Positions 7,522 through 16,128 are shown, counted from the stretch's first letter. The stretch is DNA of 64,000 nt from Pseudomonas sp. ATCC PTA-122608 (GCF_001952855.1 NZ_LPNO01000046.1:253758-317757); one strand, 5' to 3'. Notes: a model not told the origin generated them from the letters alone. Translations and numbers: made by a program.

Positions 7522-8483
7522 CCGAAGTTGCAAAAACACAGTCGCCACGGATCGGGATTATCGGCACCGGGGCCATCGGTGGCTTCTATGGTGTGATGCT
7601 CGCGCGTGCCGGATTCGATGTGCATTTCCTGCTGCGCAGCGAGTACGCGGCAGTCAGTGAGCGCGGCCTGCAACTTAACAGCACCCTCCACGGGACCTTG
7701 CACCTGCACCCGGTGCAGGCCTATGCCCGCGCCGCGGACATGCCGCCATGCGACTGGCTGCTGGTGGGCACCAAGTCGACGGGGAATGTCGAGCTGGCCC
7801 CGACCATCGCTCAGGTCGCCGCCCCGGACGCCAAGATAATCCTGCTGCAAAATGGCCTCGACGTAGAGGACAGCCTGCGTGAACACCTGCCGCCGTCGCT
7901 GCACCTGCTGGGTGGCCTGTGCTACATCGGCGTGCACCGCTCCGGCCCCGGCGTTGTCGAGCATCAGGCGCTGGGCCGGGTCAACCTGGGTTACCACAGT
8001 GGTCCGGCAGCTAACGACGACGCCAGCCGGCAGGCGATTGTCGAAGAAGGCGCCGCGCTGTTTCACCAGGCCGGTATCGACTCCCAGGCCATGGCCAATG
8101 TGCATCAGGCACGCTGGCATAAACTGGTGTGGAACGTGCCTTACAACGGTCTCTCCGTATTGTTCGGCACCGGCACTACGGCGATGATGGCGGATGAGTC
8201 GAGTCGCGAACTGATTCAGGCGCTGATGGCCGAAGTGGTACAGGCCGCCCACGCCTGCGGGCATGAAATCCCCGCCAGTTACGCCGGGCAGATGTTCACC
8301 ATGACCGAAAGCATGGATGACTACCTGCCCAGCATGTATCACGATTACGCGAACAAGCGCCCGCTGGAACTGGCGGCGATTTACGCACGGCCCTTGGCTG
8401 CGGCAAAAGCGGCCGGTTGTGAATTGCCACGCATGCAGGCGCTCTACCAGGCCTTGAGTTTTATGGATCGGCATAACCGCTGA
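7518..8483 (+). CDS. 2-dehydropantoate 2-reductase family protein (PanE/ApbA)
   Basis: NADPH-dependent reductase of the ketopantoate reductase family (321 aa), which in pantothenate synthesis converts 2-dehydropantoate to pantoate. The N-terminal Rossmann motif is GTGAIGGFYG (about residues 16-25); LLVGTKS, LLQNGLDVED and the catalytic-lysine segment HKLVWNVPYN match the family. Pseudomonas carries several PanE paralogues, so this one may act on a different 2-keto acid. It overlaps the upstream thioredoxin-like gene by 4 bp. Confidence 0.85.
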   Translation: MTEVAKTQSPRIGIIGTGAIGGFYGVMLARAGFDVHFLLRSEYAAVSERGLQLNSTLHGTLHLHPVQAYARAADMPPCDWLLVGTKSTGNVELAPTIAQVAAPDAKIILLQNGLDVEDSLREHLPPSLHLLGGLCYIGVHRSGPGVVEHQALGRVNLGYHSGPAANDDASRQAIVEEGAALFHQAGIDSQAMANVHQARWHKLVWNVPYNGLSVLFGTGTTAMMADESSRELIQALMAEVVQAAHACGHEIPASYAGQMFTMTESMDDYLPSMYHDYANKRPLELAAIYARPLAAAKAAGCELPRMQALYQALSFMDRHNR

Positions 8484-8497
8484 TTGGGGGGAACACC

Positions 8498-9415
8498 ATG
8501 GCAAAGGGATTGGGCGACAAACTGGTGCTGGCGATTTCCTCGCGGGCGCTGTTCGACCTGAGCGAAAGCCACAAGGTCTACCTGGCCCAAGGGGTCGAGA
8601 CCTATCGCAAGTACCAGATCGACCACGAGGATGAAATCCTCGAGCCCGGCGACGCCTTCCCGCTGGTGAAGAAACTCCTGAGCCTCAACGCCAGCCTCGG
8701 CCGTGCCCGGGTCGAGGTGGTGCTGGTGTCGCGCAACAGTGCCGACACCGGCCTGCGGGTGTTCAATTCGATCCAGCATTACGGCCTGGATATCTCCCGC
8801 GCTGCGTTTGTCGGCGGGCGCAGTCCTTATCCTTATCTGGCGGCGTTTGGTTGCCACCTGTTTCTGTCCACCCATGCCGAGGATGTGCGCAGCGCCCTGG
8901 ATGCCGGGTTTGCCGCAGCGACGATTCTGTCGGGCGGTGCACGTCGGGCCTCGAGTGCTGAATTGCGGATCGCCTTCGATGGTGACGCGGTGCTGTTTTC
9001 CGACGAGTCCGAGCGCGTCTATCAGTCGGGAGGTCTTGAAGCCTTCCAGGCCAGCGAGCGGGAGTCGGCACGCGAGCCTTTGCGCGGCGGACCGTTCAAG
9101 GGCTTCCTGGCGGCGCTCAATTTGTTGCAACGTGAGTTCCCGGACGAGTCCTGCCCGATCCGCACCGCGCTGGTCACGGCCCGTTCGGCGCCTTCCCACG
9201 AGCGGGTGATTCGCACGCTGCGCGAATGGGACATCCGTCTCGACGAGTCGCTGTTCCTCGGTGGCCTGGAGAAGTCGGCGTTCCTTGAGGCCTTTGCCGC
9301 CGATGTGTTTTTCGATGACCAGGAAGGGCATTGCGAGAAGGCCCGGGAGTTCGTGGCCACCGGGCACGTACCCCATGGCATCAGTAACGAGTTGAAAATT
9401 CAGACCGAGGGCTGA
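8498..9415 (+). CDS. 5'-nucleotidase (cytosolic NT5C1-like family)
   Basis: The 305-residue protein belongs to the 5'-nucleotidase family resembling eukaryotic cytosolic 5'-nucleotidase I, a HAD-superfamily phosphatase acting on nucleoside monophosphates. Diagnostic segments are LVLAISSRALFDLSESH near the N-terminus, VEVVLVSRNSADTGLRVFNS, LRIAFDGDAVLFSDESE and FLGGLEKSAFLEAF...VFFDDQ. The N-terminal motif reads DLSES rather than DxDxT, as usual in this subgroup. A strong GGGGGGAA ribosome site precedes the ATG. It is 14 bp after the PanE-type gene and probably cotranscribed. Confidence 0.88.
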   Translation: MAKGLGDKLVLAISSRALFDLSESHKVYLAQGVETYRKYQIDHEDEILEPGDAFPLVKKLLSLNASLGRARVEVVLVSRNSADTGLRVFNSIQHYGLDISRAAFVGGRSPYPYLAAFGCHLFLSTHAEDVRSALDAGFAAATILSGGARRASSAELRIAFDGDAVLFSDESERVYQSGGLEAFQASERESAREPLRGGPFKGFLAALNLLQREFPDESCPIRTALVTARSAPSHERVIRTLREWDIRLDESLFLGGLEKSAFLEAFAADVFFDDQEGHCEKAREFVATGHVPHGISNELKIQTEG

Positions 9416-9478
9416 GCACTGCCAAAGGCGCTGCTAAGCTGAATCAATCCCCGCCATCCTGGCTGCCCAGGAGGTTCT

Positions 9479-9979
9479 ATGATTCGTTCGATGCTGTACG
9501 CCACTGATCTGGGTCTGTATGCGCCTTATGTGATGCAACATGCCCTGGCGCTGGCGCGAACGTTCAAGGCTGATCTGTACGTGATTCACGTGGTCGAGCC
9601 CATCGGGCTGTTCGCCGAATCCGTGTTGCAGAGCTACCTTGATGAGAAGGCCTTGAGTGAATGGCAAAGCCAGGGGCTGACAACGGTGATGGCGACCATC
9701 GAGCAACGGGTGCTCGACAGTTTTCGCGAGGAACTGGGGGAAGGGGAGCAGGACCTCAAGTTGATCCGTTCGGTGCGAGTGATCCAGGGCGATCCCTGTG
9801 AAGTGATTCTCGACCAGTCGCAGAAACTCTCCGTGGATTTGTTGATCGTAGGTAGTCACAGCCAGGCGGTCGGGGTGGCAACGCCCCTGGGGAGAACCGC
9901 CGCACGGGTGCTGCAGTTGTCGCAGGTGCCGGTGTACCTGGTGCCGCTGTTGCAGCGTCGTCGCAGTGATGACGTGTGA
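9479..9979 (+). CDS. Universal stress protein (UspA family)
   Basis: A 166-residue single Usp domain: N-terminal MIRSMLYATDLGLYAPYV, then VIHVVEP, DLLIVGSHSQ and a C-terminal GRTAARVLQLSQVPVYLVP. The usual ATP-binding G-x2-G-x9-G(S/T) signature appears only in part (GSHSQ...LGRTAARV), so nucleotide binding is uncertain. It is transcribed on its own, between the nucleotidase gene and cysB. Ribosome site AGGAGGTT lies just before the ATG. Confidence 0.88.
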   Translation: MIRSMLYATDLGLYAPYVMQHALALARTFKADLYVIHVVEPIGLFAESVLQSYLDEKALSEWQSQGLTTVMATIEQRVLDSFREELGEGEQDLKLIRSVRVIQGDPCEVILDQSQKLSVDLLIVGSHSQAVGVATPLGRTAARVLQLSQVPVYLVPLLQRRRSDDV

Positions 9980-10083
9980 TTGGTAGAAAACGATAAAAAG
10001 TTCTAGATTTATACGTCTAACCTTTAATATAGTTATATACCGTCGCTGATACCCGTGGCGTCTATCCGCTTTGAGGGACACAT
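9980..10083 (+). promoter_or_regulatory. cysB: AT-rich cysB upstream region
   Basis: This 104-bp spacer is conspicuously AT-rich (10000-10040 contains TTTATACG, TTAATATAG and TTATATACC) and must contain the cysB promoter. TATAGT or TATACC could serve as a -10, but I cannot identify a convincing -35. CysB commonly represses its own gene, so an operator here is plausible. GAGGGA supplies the ribosome site. Confidence 0.4.
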
Positions 10084-11058
10084 ATGAAGCTTCAACAACT
10101 GCGCTACATCTGGGAAGTGGCGCACCACGACCTCAACGTTTCCGCTACTGCTCAAAGCCTTTACACCTCGCAACCCGGTATCAGCAAGCAGATCCGCCTG
10201 CTCGAAGATGAGTTGGGCGTTGAAGTGTTCGCGCGCAGCGGCAAGCACCTGACCCGCGTCACCCCGGCCGGTGAGCGCATCATCACCACCGCCGGCGAGA
10301 TCCTGCGCAAGGTCGAAAGCATCAAGCAGATCGCCCAGGAATTCTCCAACGAGAAGAAGGGCACCCTGTCGATCGCCACCACCCACACCCAGGCGCGTTA
10401 TGCGCTGCCGCCGGTGATCAGCAGCTTTATCAAGCAGTACCCGGACGTGGCGTTGCACATGCACCAGGGTTCGCCGATGCAGATCGCCGAGATGGCCGCC
10501 GACGGCACCGTCGATTTCGCGATTGCCACCGAAGCCCTGGAGTTGTTCGGCGACCTGGTGATGATGCCGTGCTATCGCTGGAACCGCTGTGTGGTAGTGC
10601 CTCAAGGTCACCCACTGGCCAAGCTGCCGAAGCTGACCCTGGAAGCCCTGGCTGAGTACCCGATCGTGACTTACGTATTCGGTTTTACCGGCCGTTCGAA
10701 ACTTGACGAAGCCTTCAGCCATCGTGGCCTGACGCCGAAAGTGGTGTTCACCGCTGCCGACGCCGACGTCATCAAGACTTATGTACGCCTGGGCCTGGGC
10801 GTCGGTATCGTCGCCAAGATGGCGGTCGATACCAAGCTCGACAGTGACCTGGTGGTGCTTGATGCCAGCGAACTGTTCGAGTCCAGTGTGACCAAGATCG
10901 GTTTCCGTCGCGGCACCTTCCTGCGCGGTTTCATGTGCGACTTCATCGAGAAATTCGCGCCGCACCTGACGCGCGAAGTGATGGCCAAGGCCATCCAGTG
11001 CCATAACAAGCAGGAGCTGGAAGAGCTGTTCGACGGCGTTGAACTGCCGGTTCACTGA
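10084..11058 (+). CDS. cysB: HTH-type transcriptional regulator CysB
   Basis: LysR-family master regulator of sulfur assimilation, activating cysteine synthesis and sulfate/sulfonate uptake genes in response to N-acetylserine. The 324-residue length and the sequence MKLQQLRYIWEVAHHDLNVS, with helix-turn-helix about residues 18-40 (SATAQSLYTSQPGISKQIR), are characteristic. The inducer domain contains TTHTQARY, the sulfate-binding-like loop of CysB. It stands alone on the plus strand. In P. aeruginosa cysB also lies next to the small membrane-protein gene found here at 11562-11930, though I recall that from memory. Confidence 0.97.
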   Translation: MKLQQLRYIWEVAHHDLNVSATAQSLYTSQPGISKQIRLLEDELGVEVFARSGKHLTRVTPAGERIITTAGEILRKVESIKQIAQEFSNEKKGTLSIATTHTQARYALPPVISSFIKQYPDVALHMHQGSPMQIAEMAADGTVDFAIATEALELFGDLVMMPCYRWNRCVVVPQGHPLAKLPKLTLEALAEYPIVTYVFGFTGRSKLDEAFSHRGLTPKVVFTAADADVIKTYVRLGLGVGIVAKMAVDTKLDSDLVVLDASELFESSVTKIGFRRGTFLRGFMCDFIEKFAPHLTREVMAKAIQCHNKQELEELFDGVELPVH

Positions 11059-11063
11059 TCGGC

Positions 11064-11546
11064 TTACTTGACCTCGGTAACAGCAAACTGTTGCCGAGCG
11101 CCCCCCACCAGAATCTCCACCTCATCCCCTTCGAACTTGCCCAGCAGGCTTTTGCCCAGAGGCGAGCGTGGGGTGATGACGGTCACCGGTTGCCCCACCA
11201 CATCGACCTTCAACCCTGCGCCGTCCGGTGCCAGGAATAGCCACTGCTGGCGATCGTTTTCATCCACCAGCCCCAGCAATGCGCCCACCTCGATACCGCG
11301 GTGGTCATCGTAGGCACGCAGTTGCATGTTCTGGCAGAGCGTCAGCGCCTGCTTGATTTCTTCGACGCGCCGGGCCTGGCCTGCGGCCAGGTAGGACGCT
11401 TCCAGCCCCAGGGTGTCGTACTTGTTCTCGGCGATGTTTTCTTCGTGGGTCGCGGTTTCATACGCGGTTTGCGCGGCGCGCTGGGCGATATCGAGATCGA
11501 CCGCGAGTTTGTCCAGGACCAGTTGGTGAACGGCGTGCTTATTCAT
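11064..11546 (-). CDS. GreA/GreB-family elongation factor
   Basis: A 160-residue protein with Gre-factor architecture: an N-terminal helical hairpin (residues about 5-75) carrying acidic residues at its tip (THEENIAENKYD) and a C-terminal FKBP-like domain with VTVITPRSPLGKSLLGKFEGDEVEI, the hallmark of GreA/GreB and Rnk proteins. True GreA and GreB are normally encoded elsewhere, so this is a third paralogue that may bind the secondary channel of RNA polymerase. It is convergent with cysB and 15 bp downstream of the membrane protein gene, likely in one operon with it. Confidence 0.85.
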   Translation of the reverse strand: MNKHAVHQLVLDKLAVDLDIAQRAAQTAYETATHEENIAENKYDTLGLEASYLAAGQARRVEEIKQALTLCQNMQLRAYDDHRGIEVGALLGLVDENDRQQWLFLAPDGAGLKVDVVGQPVTVITPRSPLGKSLLGKFEGDEVEILVGGARQQFAVTEVK

Positions 11547-11561
11547 GGGCGGCTTTCGTGA

Positions 11562-11930
11562 TCAATCGCAAAATTGCAGGACGTTGGCCCGGCTCTTGTC
11601 GTTGGGAGCGTTCTGGTCCTGTTGCAGCCAGAACTGGCATTTGGGGTTGGACAGGTTGCGCGGGTTGTTGCGGGCCTGCTCCAGGGTTTGCTGTTGCTCC
11701 TGCTTGCGGAGGTTCTCCTGGTACTGCTCGAACATTCGGTTCGGCGGCTCCGGTGCAACCACCTCCGGCTTGCCCAGCTGCTGCACCACTCGGGCCACTG
11801 GGGCTACGGTTTGCTCAGGCAGGTAGCGGGACGCCAGCCACAGGCTCAGCACGATGGCAATAAACCCCAGCCACAGGCCGAAGGCCACGGCGATGCTGAG
11901 CTTGAACAGCGAGAACGAACGATCAGACAT
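11562..11930 (-). CDS. Conserved hypothetical single-pass membrane protein
   Basis: The 122-residue protein has one transmembrane helix (about residues 13-33, LSIAVAFGLWLGFIAIVLSL) followed by a Pro/Glu/Gln-rich outer part with a coiled-coil-like stretch (YQENLRKQEQQQTLEQARN) and two C-terminal cysteines (NPKCQFW and LQFCD) that might form a disulfide. I do not recognise a function. The start at 11930 is the first ATG. It is upstream of the Gre-family gene on the same strand. Confidence 0.75.
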   Translation of the reverse strand: MSDRSFSLFKLSIAVAFGLWLGFIAIVLSLWLASRYLPEQTVAPVARVVQQLGKPEVVAPEPPNRMFEQYQENLRKQEQQQTLEQARNNPRNLSNPKCQFWLQQDQNAPNDKSRANVLQFCD

Positions 11931-12061
11931 GGTGGCCTCCTGGCAGGCACGTGCGGCATGGCGCCGATTGTCCCACAGCCACGCGCAGAATAATCGCGAT
12001 CAACCCTTCGCAATCGAGGCATTTATACGGACAATCGAGCCTTTGAGCGTTGGAGCCCGGA

Positions 12062-13195
12062 ATGAAAGCCCGCTGGGATATTTTTTGCAGCGTCGTCGAT
12101 AACTACGGCGACATCGGCGTGACCTGGCGCCTGGCCCGGCAATTGGTGGCGGAACAAGGTTGCGCGGTGCGTTTGTGGGTCGATGACCTGCGGGCGTTCG
12201 AACGCATGTGCCCCGAGATTGACGTGCAGGTGCACCAGCAGTGGCAAGAGGGCGTTGACGTGCGCTACTGGCCAGCCGACTGGCCGGCGACCGACGCGGC
12301 AGACGTGGTGATCGCTGCGTTCGCCTGCCAACTGCCGCCGGACTATATGGAAGCGATGGCCGCGCGCGAACGCACGCCGCTGTGGATGAACCTGGATTAC
12401 CTGAGCGCCGAGGACTGGGTGGTCGGCTGTCACGGCCTGCCATCGGTGAAATTCAAGGGCGTGCAAAAGTACTTCTTCTTTCCGGGGTTTCGTCCCGGTA
12501 CCGGCGGCTTGCTGCGTGAGGACGGGCTGCTGGAACAGCGCGATGCCTTCCAGCAAGACGCCATCGCCCGGCAACACTTTTTGCAGGCGCTCGGGGTTTT
12601 CCCGGCAGCCGGTGCGCGACTGATGTCGTTGTTCGCCTATGAAAACGCCGGGCTGGCCAGTTGGCTCGACGTGCTGGCGGCCGATGGACGCGCCACTCAT
12701 CTGCTGGTGCCCGAAGGGCGAATTCTCGGTGACGTGCAGCGCTGGCTGGGTGTCGAGTCGTTGAGCGTCGGCGATGTGTTCCAGCGCGATGCCCTGACGG
12801 TGCAAGTGCTGCCATTCGTGCGCCAGGAGCAATACGACCGCCTGTTGTGGTGCTGCGACTTCAATGCCGTACGCGGTGAAGACTCGTTTGTGCGGGCGCA
12901 ATGGGCGGGTCGGCCGTTGTTGTGGCACATCTATCGCCAGGACGAAGACATTCACCTGGACAAACTCGATGCCTTCCTCGAGCTGTATACCAACGGCCTT
13001 TCACCCGCCGCGAAAACCGCGTTGGTCAGCCTTTGGCAAGCCTGGAACGCTGATGGCGATATGGCACATAGCTGGAAAATGTTGCTGGAACACTGGCCGG
13101 AAGTAACCGCGAATGCCGAGAAATGGGCTCTGGAACAAGGCTCGCGGACCGATCTTGCGACGGCGCTGGTACAGTTTTATGTAAATTGGATATGA
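12062..13195 (+). CDS. earP: EF-P arginine rhamnosyltransferase EarP
   Basis: GT-B glycosyltransferase that transfers rhamnose from dTDP-L-rhamnose to Arg32 of elongation factor P, activating it to rescue ribosomes at polyproline. The 377-residue protein begins MKARWDIFCSVVDNYGDIGV, holding the essential D-N-Y-G-D-I-G nucleotide/acceptor motif; the C-terminal half has LLWCCDFNAVRGEDSFVRAQ, the conserved sugar-nucleotide-binding segment. The start at 12062 is the ATG after TTGGAGCCCGG. It is 49 bp upstream of efp, its substrate gene, and on the same strand. Confidence 0.96.
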   Translation: MKARWDIFCSVVDNYGDIGVTWRLARQLVAEQGCAVRLWVDDLRAFERMCPEIDVQVHQQWQEGVDVRYWPADWPATDAADVVIAAFACQLPPDYMEAMAARERTPLWMNLDYLSAEDWVVGCHGLPSVKFKGVQKYFFFPGFRPGTGGLLREDGLLEQRDAFQQDAIARQHFLQALGVFPAAGARLMSLFAYENAGLASWLDVLAADGRATHLLVPEGRILGDVQRWLGVESLSVGDVFQRDALTVQVLPFVRQEQYDRLLWCCDFNAVRGEDSFVRAQWAGRPLLWHIYRQDEDIHLDKLDAFLELYTNGLSPAAKTALVSLWQAWNADGDMAHSWKMLLEHWPEVTANAEKWALEQGSRTDLATALVQFYVNWI

Positions 13196-13244
13196 TACGC
13201 GACCTTGATTTTTGTAAATCCCATCCAAATTTCGGATATTCGCA

Positions 13245-13817
13245 ATGAAAACTGGTAAAGAACTGAAACCCGGTACAGTGATCCGTCTCGAAAACGACCC
13301 TTGGCTGGTTCAGAAAGCTGAGTTCACCAAGTCTGGTCGTAACAGCGCAATCATGAAGACCAAGCTGAAGAACCTGCTGACCGGTTACAAGACCGAGATC
13401 GTCTACAGCGCCGATGACAAACTGGACGACGTGATCCTCGACCGCAAAGAAGCGACCCTGTCCTTCATCAGCGGCGACACCTACACGTTCATGGACACCA
13501 CCGACTACACCATGTACGAGCTGAACGCTGAAGATATCGAAGCCGTTCTGCCGTTCATCGAAGAAGGCATGGACGACGTCTGCGAAGCCATTTTCTTCGA
13601 AGAGCGCCTGGTTTCCGTAGAGCTGCCGACCACCATCGTGCGTAAGGTCGACTACACCGAAGGTTCCGCTCGCGGCGACACTTCGGGCAAGGTGATGAAG
13701 CCTGCCAAACTGAGCAACGGTACCGAACTGCAGGTTGCAGATTTCATCGAAATCGGCGACATGATCGAGATCGACACCCGTGAAGGTGGTTCGTACAAAG
13801 GTCGCGCCAAGAAGTAA
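13245..13817 (+). CDS. efp: Elongation factor P (Arg32 type)
   Basis: Translation factor that binds between the P and E sites and relieves stalling at consecutive prolines. The 190-residue protein has the three expected beta-barrel domains. The tip of domain I reads TKSGRNS with arginine at position 32, the residue modified by EarP, rather than the lysine modified by EpmA. This agrees with the adjacent earP gene and the absence of epmA/epmB here. It ends in a clear terminator. Confidence 0.98.
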   Translation: MKTGKELKPGTVIRLENDPWLVQKAEFTKSGRNSAIMKTKLKNLLTGYKTEIVYSADDKLDDVILDRKEATLSFISGDTYTFMDTTDYTMYELNAEDIEAVLPFIEEGMDDVCEAIFFEERLVSVELPTTIVRKVDYTEGSARGDTSGKVMKPAKLSNGTELQVADFIEIGDMIEIDTREGGSYKGRAKK

Positions 13818-13842
13818 TTCTTGCGCCACCGGTACAACAAGA

Positions 13843-13869
13843 AGCCCGACCATGAGTCGGGCTTTTTTG
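13843..13869 (+). terminator. efp: Terminator of efp
   Basis: AGCCCGAC (13843-13850) pairs with GTCGGGCT (13856-13863), loop CATGA, followed by six T. It lies 25 bp after the efp stop and just before the convergent hydrolase gene. Confidence 0.93.
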
Positions 13870-13882
13870 TGGGCGCTGTTTT

Positions 13883-14899
13883 TTATTTCAAGTGTTGCTT
13901 CAGCTCCTCGGACGCTTGCAGCAGCGCCGAGCGAACTTCCGGCACCTGGCTGACGACGTTCAGCAAACCGTAGTCATGGATCATGCCGTTGTAGCGCACG
14001 GCGGTCACCGGCACACCGGCTTCATCCAGCTTGCGGGCGTAGGCTTCGCCTTCGTCACGCAGCACATCGGAGCCAGCGGTCTGAATCAACGTAGGTGGCA
14101 AACCCTTGAGCTGTGCGGTGGTGGCCCGCAGCGGCGACGCATAGATCTCGGCGCGCTGCTTGGCATCGGTGGTGTAGTTGTCCCAGAACCACTTCATCAT
14201 GTTTCGGGTCAGGAAGTGGCCTTCGGCAAACTGGTTGTAGGAGCCTGTGTCGAAGTTTGCATCGGTCACCGGCCACAACAGCAGTTGGAACTTGATCTTT
14301 GGGGTGCCTTTGTCTTTGGCCATCAGGCTGACCACTGCCGCCATGTTGCCGCCGACGCTGTTGCCGGCGACGGCCAGGCGATTGCCATCGACGTCGATCT
14401 CGCTGCCGTGTTCGGCCACCCACTTCGTTGCGCCGTACGCCTGGTTGATCGCCACCGGGTAGTGCGCTTCAGGGGATGGCGTGTAGTTGACGAATACCGC
14501 CGCCGCTCCCGACCCCACCACCAGGTCACGCACCAGCCGCTCGTGGGTCGGGAAATCCCCGAGTACCCAGCCACCGCCGTGGAAGAACATGAACACCGGC
14601 AATGTGCCCTTGACCCCGGCCGGACGCACGATGGTCAGGCTCAGCGGCTGGCCATCGACCTGAATGGTCTTCTGGCTGACGTCGGCCTTGGGCAGCGTCA
14701 GTTTTACTCCCGACTGGGCACCTGTCAGCACGGCGCGAGCTTCTTTGGGCGTCAGCTGCTCCATCGGTTTGCCGGTGCCGGCGTTCAGTGCATCCAGAAA
14801 CGCCTGGGTGTTGTGCTCCACGTCGCCGCCGGCCGCAAAGGCGTTGGTGATCGAGAAAGCGAGCAGGGTGCCGGTGAGTACTTTGCCAAATGTGTTCAT
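13883..14899 (-). CDS. Secreted alpha/beta hydrolase (hormone-sensitive lipase type)
   Basis: Predicted exported esterase/lipase (338 aa). A signal peptide (MNTFGKVLTGTLLAFSITNAFA) is followed by an alpha/beta-hydrolase fold with the oxyanion-hole motif HGGG, the nucleophile elbow GNSVGG (Ser), a later Asp (SDVLRDEGEAY) and His (IHDYGL), typical of the HSL/family IV carboxylesterases. The start at 14899 has GGAG seven bases upstream; an ATG-less frame extends further to 14911. It follows ohr on the same strand, 26 bp apart, so it may share peroxide-responsive transcription. Substrate unknown. Confidence 0.87.
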   Translation of the reverse strand: MNTFGKVLTGTLLAFSITNAFAAGGDVEHNTQAFLDALNAGTGKPMEQLTPKEARAVLTGAQSGVKLTLPKADVSQKTIQVDGQPLSLTIVRPAGVKGTLPVFMFFHGGGWVLGDFPTHERLVRDLVVGSGAAAVFVNYTPSPEAHYPVAINQAYGATKWVAEHGSEIDVDGNRLAVAGNSVGGNMAAVVSLMAKDKGTPKIKFQLLLWPVTDANFDTGSYNQFAEGHFLTRNMMKWFWDNYTTDAKQRAEIYASPLRATTAQLKGLPPTLIQTAGSDVLRDEGEAYARKLDEAGVPVTAVRYNGMIHDYGLLNVVSQVPEVRSALLQASEELKQHLK

Positions 14900-14925
14900 G
14901 TTCTTCTCCAAAAAACCGCGTGGGG

Positions 14926-15345
14926 TTAGACGGTCACGTGCAGGCGTACATCGACGTTGCCACGGGTGGCGTTGGAGTACGGGCAGACCTGGTGGGCCGC
15001 GTCGACCAGGCTTTGTGCTTCGTCCTGGGCCAGGCCGGGCAGGCTGACGTGCAGGTCGATGTCCAGGCCGAAACCGCCGGGGATTTGACCGATGCCGACG
15101 TGGGCAGTGATCGAAGCGTCATCCGGGATTTTGCGTTTGGTCTGGCTGGCGACGAATTTCAGGGCGCCGATAAAGCAGGCGGAGTAGCCGGCGGCGAACA
15201 GTTGTTCCGGGTTGGTGGCCTGGCCACCCGCGCCGCCCAGCTCTTTTGGCGTGGAGAGTTTTACATCGAGGATATTGTCGCTGGAAACAGCGCGACCATC
15301 ACGGCCGCCGGTGGCGGTGGCTACTGCGGTATAGAGAGTTTGCAT
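14926..15345 (-). CDS. ohr: Organic hydroperoxide resistance protein Ohr
   Basis: Thiol peroxidase that reduces organic and fatty-acid hydroperoxides using lipoylated proteins. The 139-residue OsmC/Ohr fold protein starts MQTLYTAVATATGGRDGRA and has the two catalytic cysteines in AGYSACFIGAL (Cys57) and VCPYSNATRGN (Cys121). The start at 15345 follows GAGGAAATCACC. The upstream region carries three copies of a GCGCTAA motif (see regulatory entry), and the divergent-side neighbour ohrR, transcribed in the same direction further upstream, encodes its probable repressor. Confidence 0.96.
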   Translation of the reverse strand: MQTLYTAVATATGGRDGRAVSSDNILDVKLSTPKELGGAGGQATNPEQLFAAGYSACFIGALKFVASQTKRKIPDDASITAHVGIGQIPGGFGLDIDLHVSLPGLAQDEAQSLVDAAHQVCPYSNATRGNVDVRLHVTV

Positions 15346-15366
15346 GGTGATTTCCTCGTCAGTATT

Positions 15367-15419
15367 TGCGCTAATTGTTTGCGCGCTAAGTAAGTGGCGA
15401 GATGAATGTATCGCGCTAA
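15367..15419. promoter_or_regulatory. ohr: Candidate OhrR operator: three phased GCGCTAA motifs
   Basis: The ohr upstream region contains TGCGCTAA at 15367-15374, CGCGCTAA at 15382-15389 and CGCGCTAA at 15412-15419, all in the same orientation; start-to-start distances are 15 and 30 bp. On the minus strand this reads TTAGCGC(G/A). OhrR is known to bind AT-centred dyads in ohr promoters of other bacteria; whether these motifs are its site here is inference. Confidence 0.5.
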
Positions 15420-15486
15420 TAGTTAGTGCACAAGATAAATTTTGAAAATATTTTGCCTGGCTCGATGGCGGGGCACTGCACAAGCA

Positions 15487-15580
15487 AATGTGGGGGCGGG
15501 CTTGCTCGCGAATGCTGTGCATCAGTCAATGCATCCAGTGACTGTCACACCGCATTCGCGAGCAAGCCCGCTCCCACATT
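15487..15580. repeat. REP doublet (REPIN), 'gggagcgggcttgctcgcgaatg' class
   Basis: Two REP units in inverted orientation (TGTGGGGGCGGGCTTGCTCG and its complement at 15553-15580) flank a short variable core. It lies between ohr and ohrR and could also act as a transcript-end hairpin. Confidence 0.92.
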
Positions 15581-15598
15581 TTTTGATGCGTGGTGCCT

Positions 15599-16051
15599 TT
15601 AGAGGGAGACTTGCAAGTTTTTCCGCAGCGCCAGTAAATCGCCCTGCAGCTTGCGCAGTTGTTCGATGTCCATCCCGCTGGCGCCCAGAATGCACTGCGG
15701 AATATCCATCGCCTTGTCCCGCAGGGCGCGCCCGGCTTGTGTCAACTCAACCACCACCACACGCTCGTCTTCACGGCTGCGGGTGCGACTGAGCAGGCCT
15801 TCGGCTTCCAGGCGCTTGAGCAGCGGGGTCAGGGAGCCGGGATCCGTCAGCAGGCGATTGCTGATTTCGCCTACGGTCAATCCATCCTCTTCCCAGAGCA
15901 CCATCATGGCCAGGTACTGCGGATAGGTCAGGCCGAGGGCTTGCAGCAGGGGTTTATAGACCTTGGTCATCAACAACGAGGTGGAATGCAGGGCAAAACA
16001 CAGTTGGTTGTCGAGCAGCAAGGATTCGCAGGTATCGAGGGGCTTGGTCAT
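15599..16051 (-). CDS. ohrR: Organic-hydroperoxide sensor/repressor OhrR (MarR family)
   Basis: MarR-family repressor that is oxidised by organic hydroperoxides and releases the ohr promoter. The 150-residue protein shows LLLDNQLCFALHSTS, with Cys18 in the position of the reactive cysteine of OhrR, followed by YPQYLAMMVLWEEDGLTVGE and the winged helix DPGSLTPLLKRLEAEGLL. Additional cysteines are Cys8 and one near residue 120, so a two-Cys mechanism is possible. It is encoded upstream of ohr on the same strand, separated by the operator-like region and a REP doublet. Confidence 0.95.
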   Translation of the reverse strand: MTKPLDTCESLLLDNQLCFALHSTSLLMTKVYKPLLQALGLTYPQYLAMMVLWEEDGLTVGEISNRLLTDPGSLTPLLKRLEAEGLLSRTRSREDERVVVVELTQAGRALRDKAMDIPQCILGASGMDIEQLRKLQGDLLALRKNLQVSL

Positions 16052-16128
16052 GGCAGTGCCTTAAAACGTGTCTGGTTTTGAATCTAGCGGGCAAATCTTT
16101 AACGCGCCAGACAATTCTGTCCGCTCGG

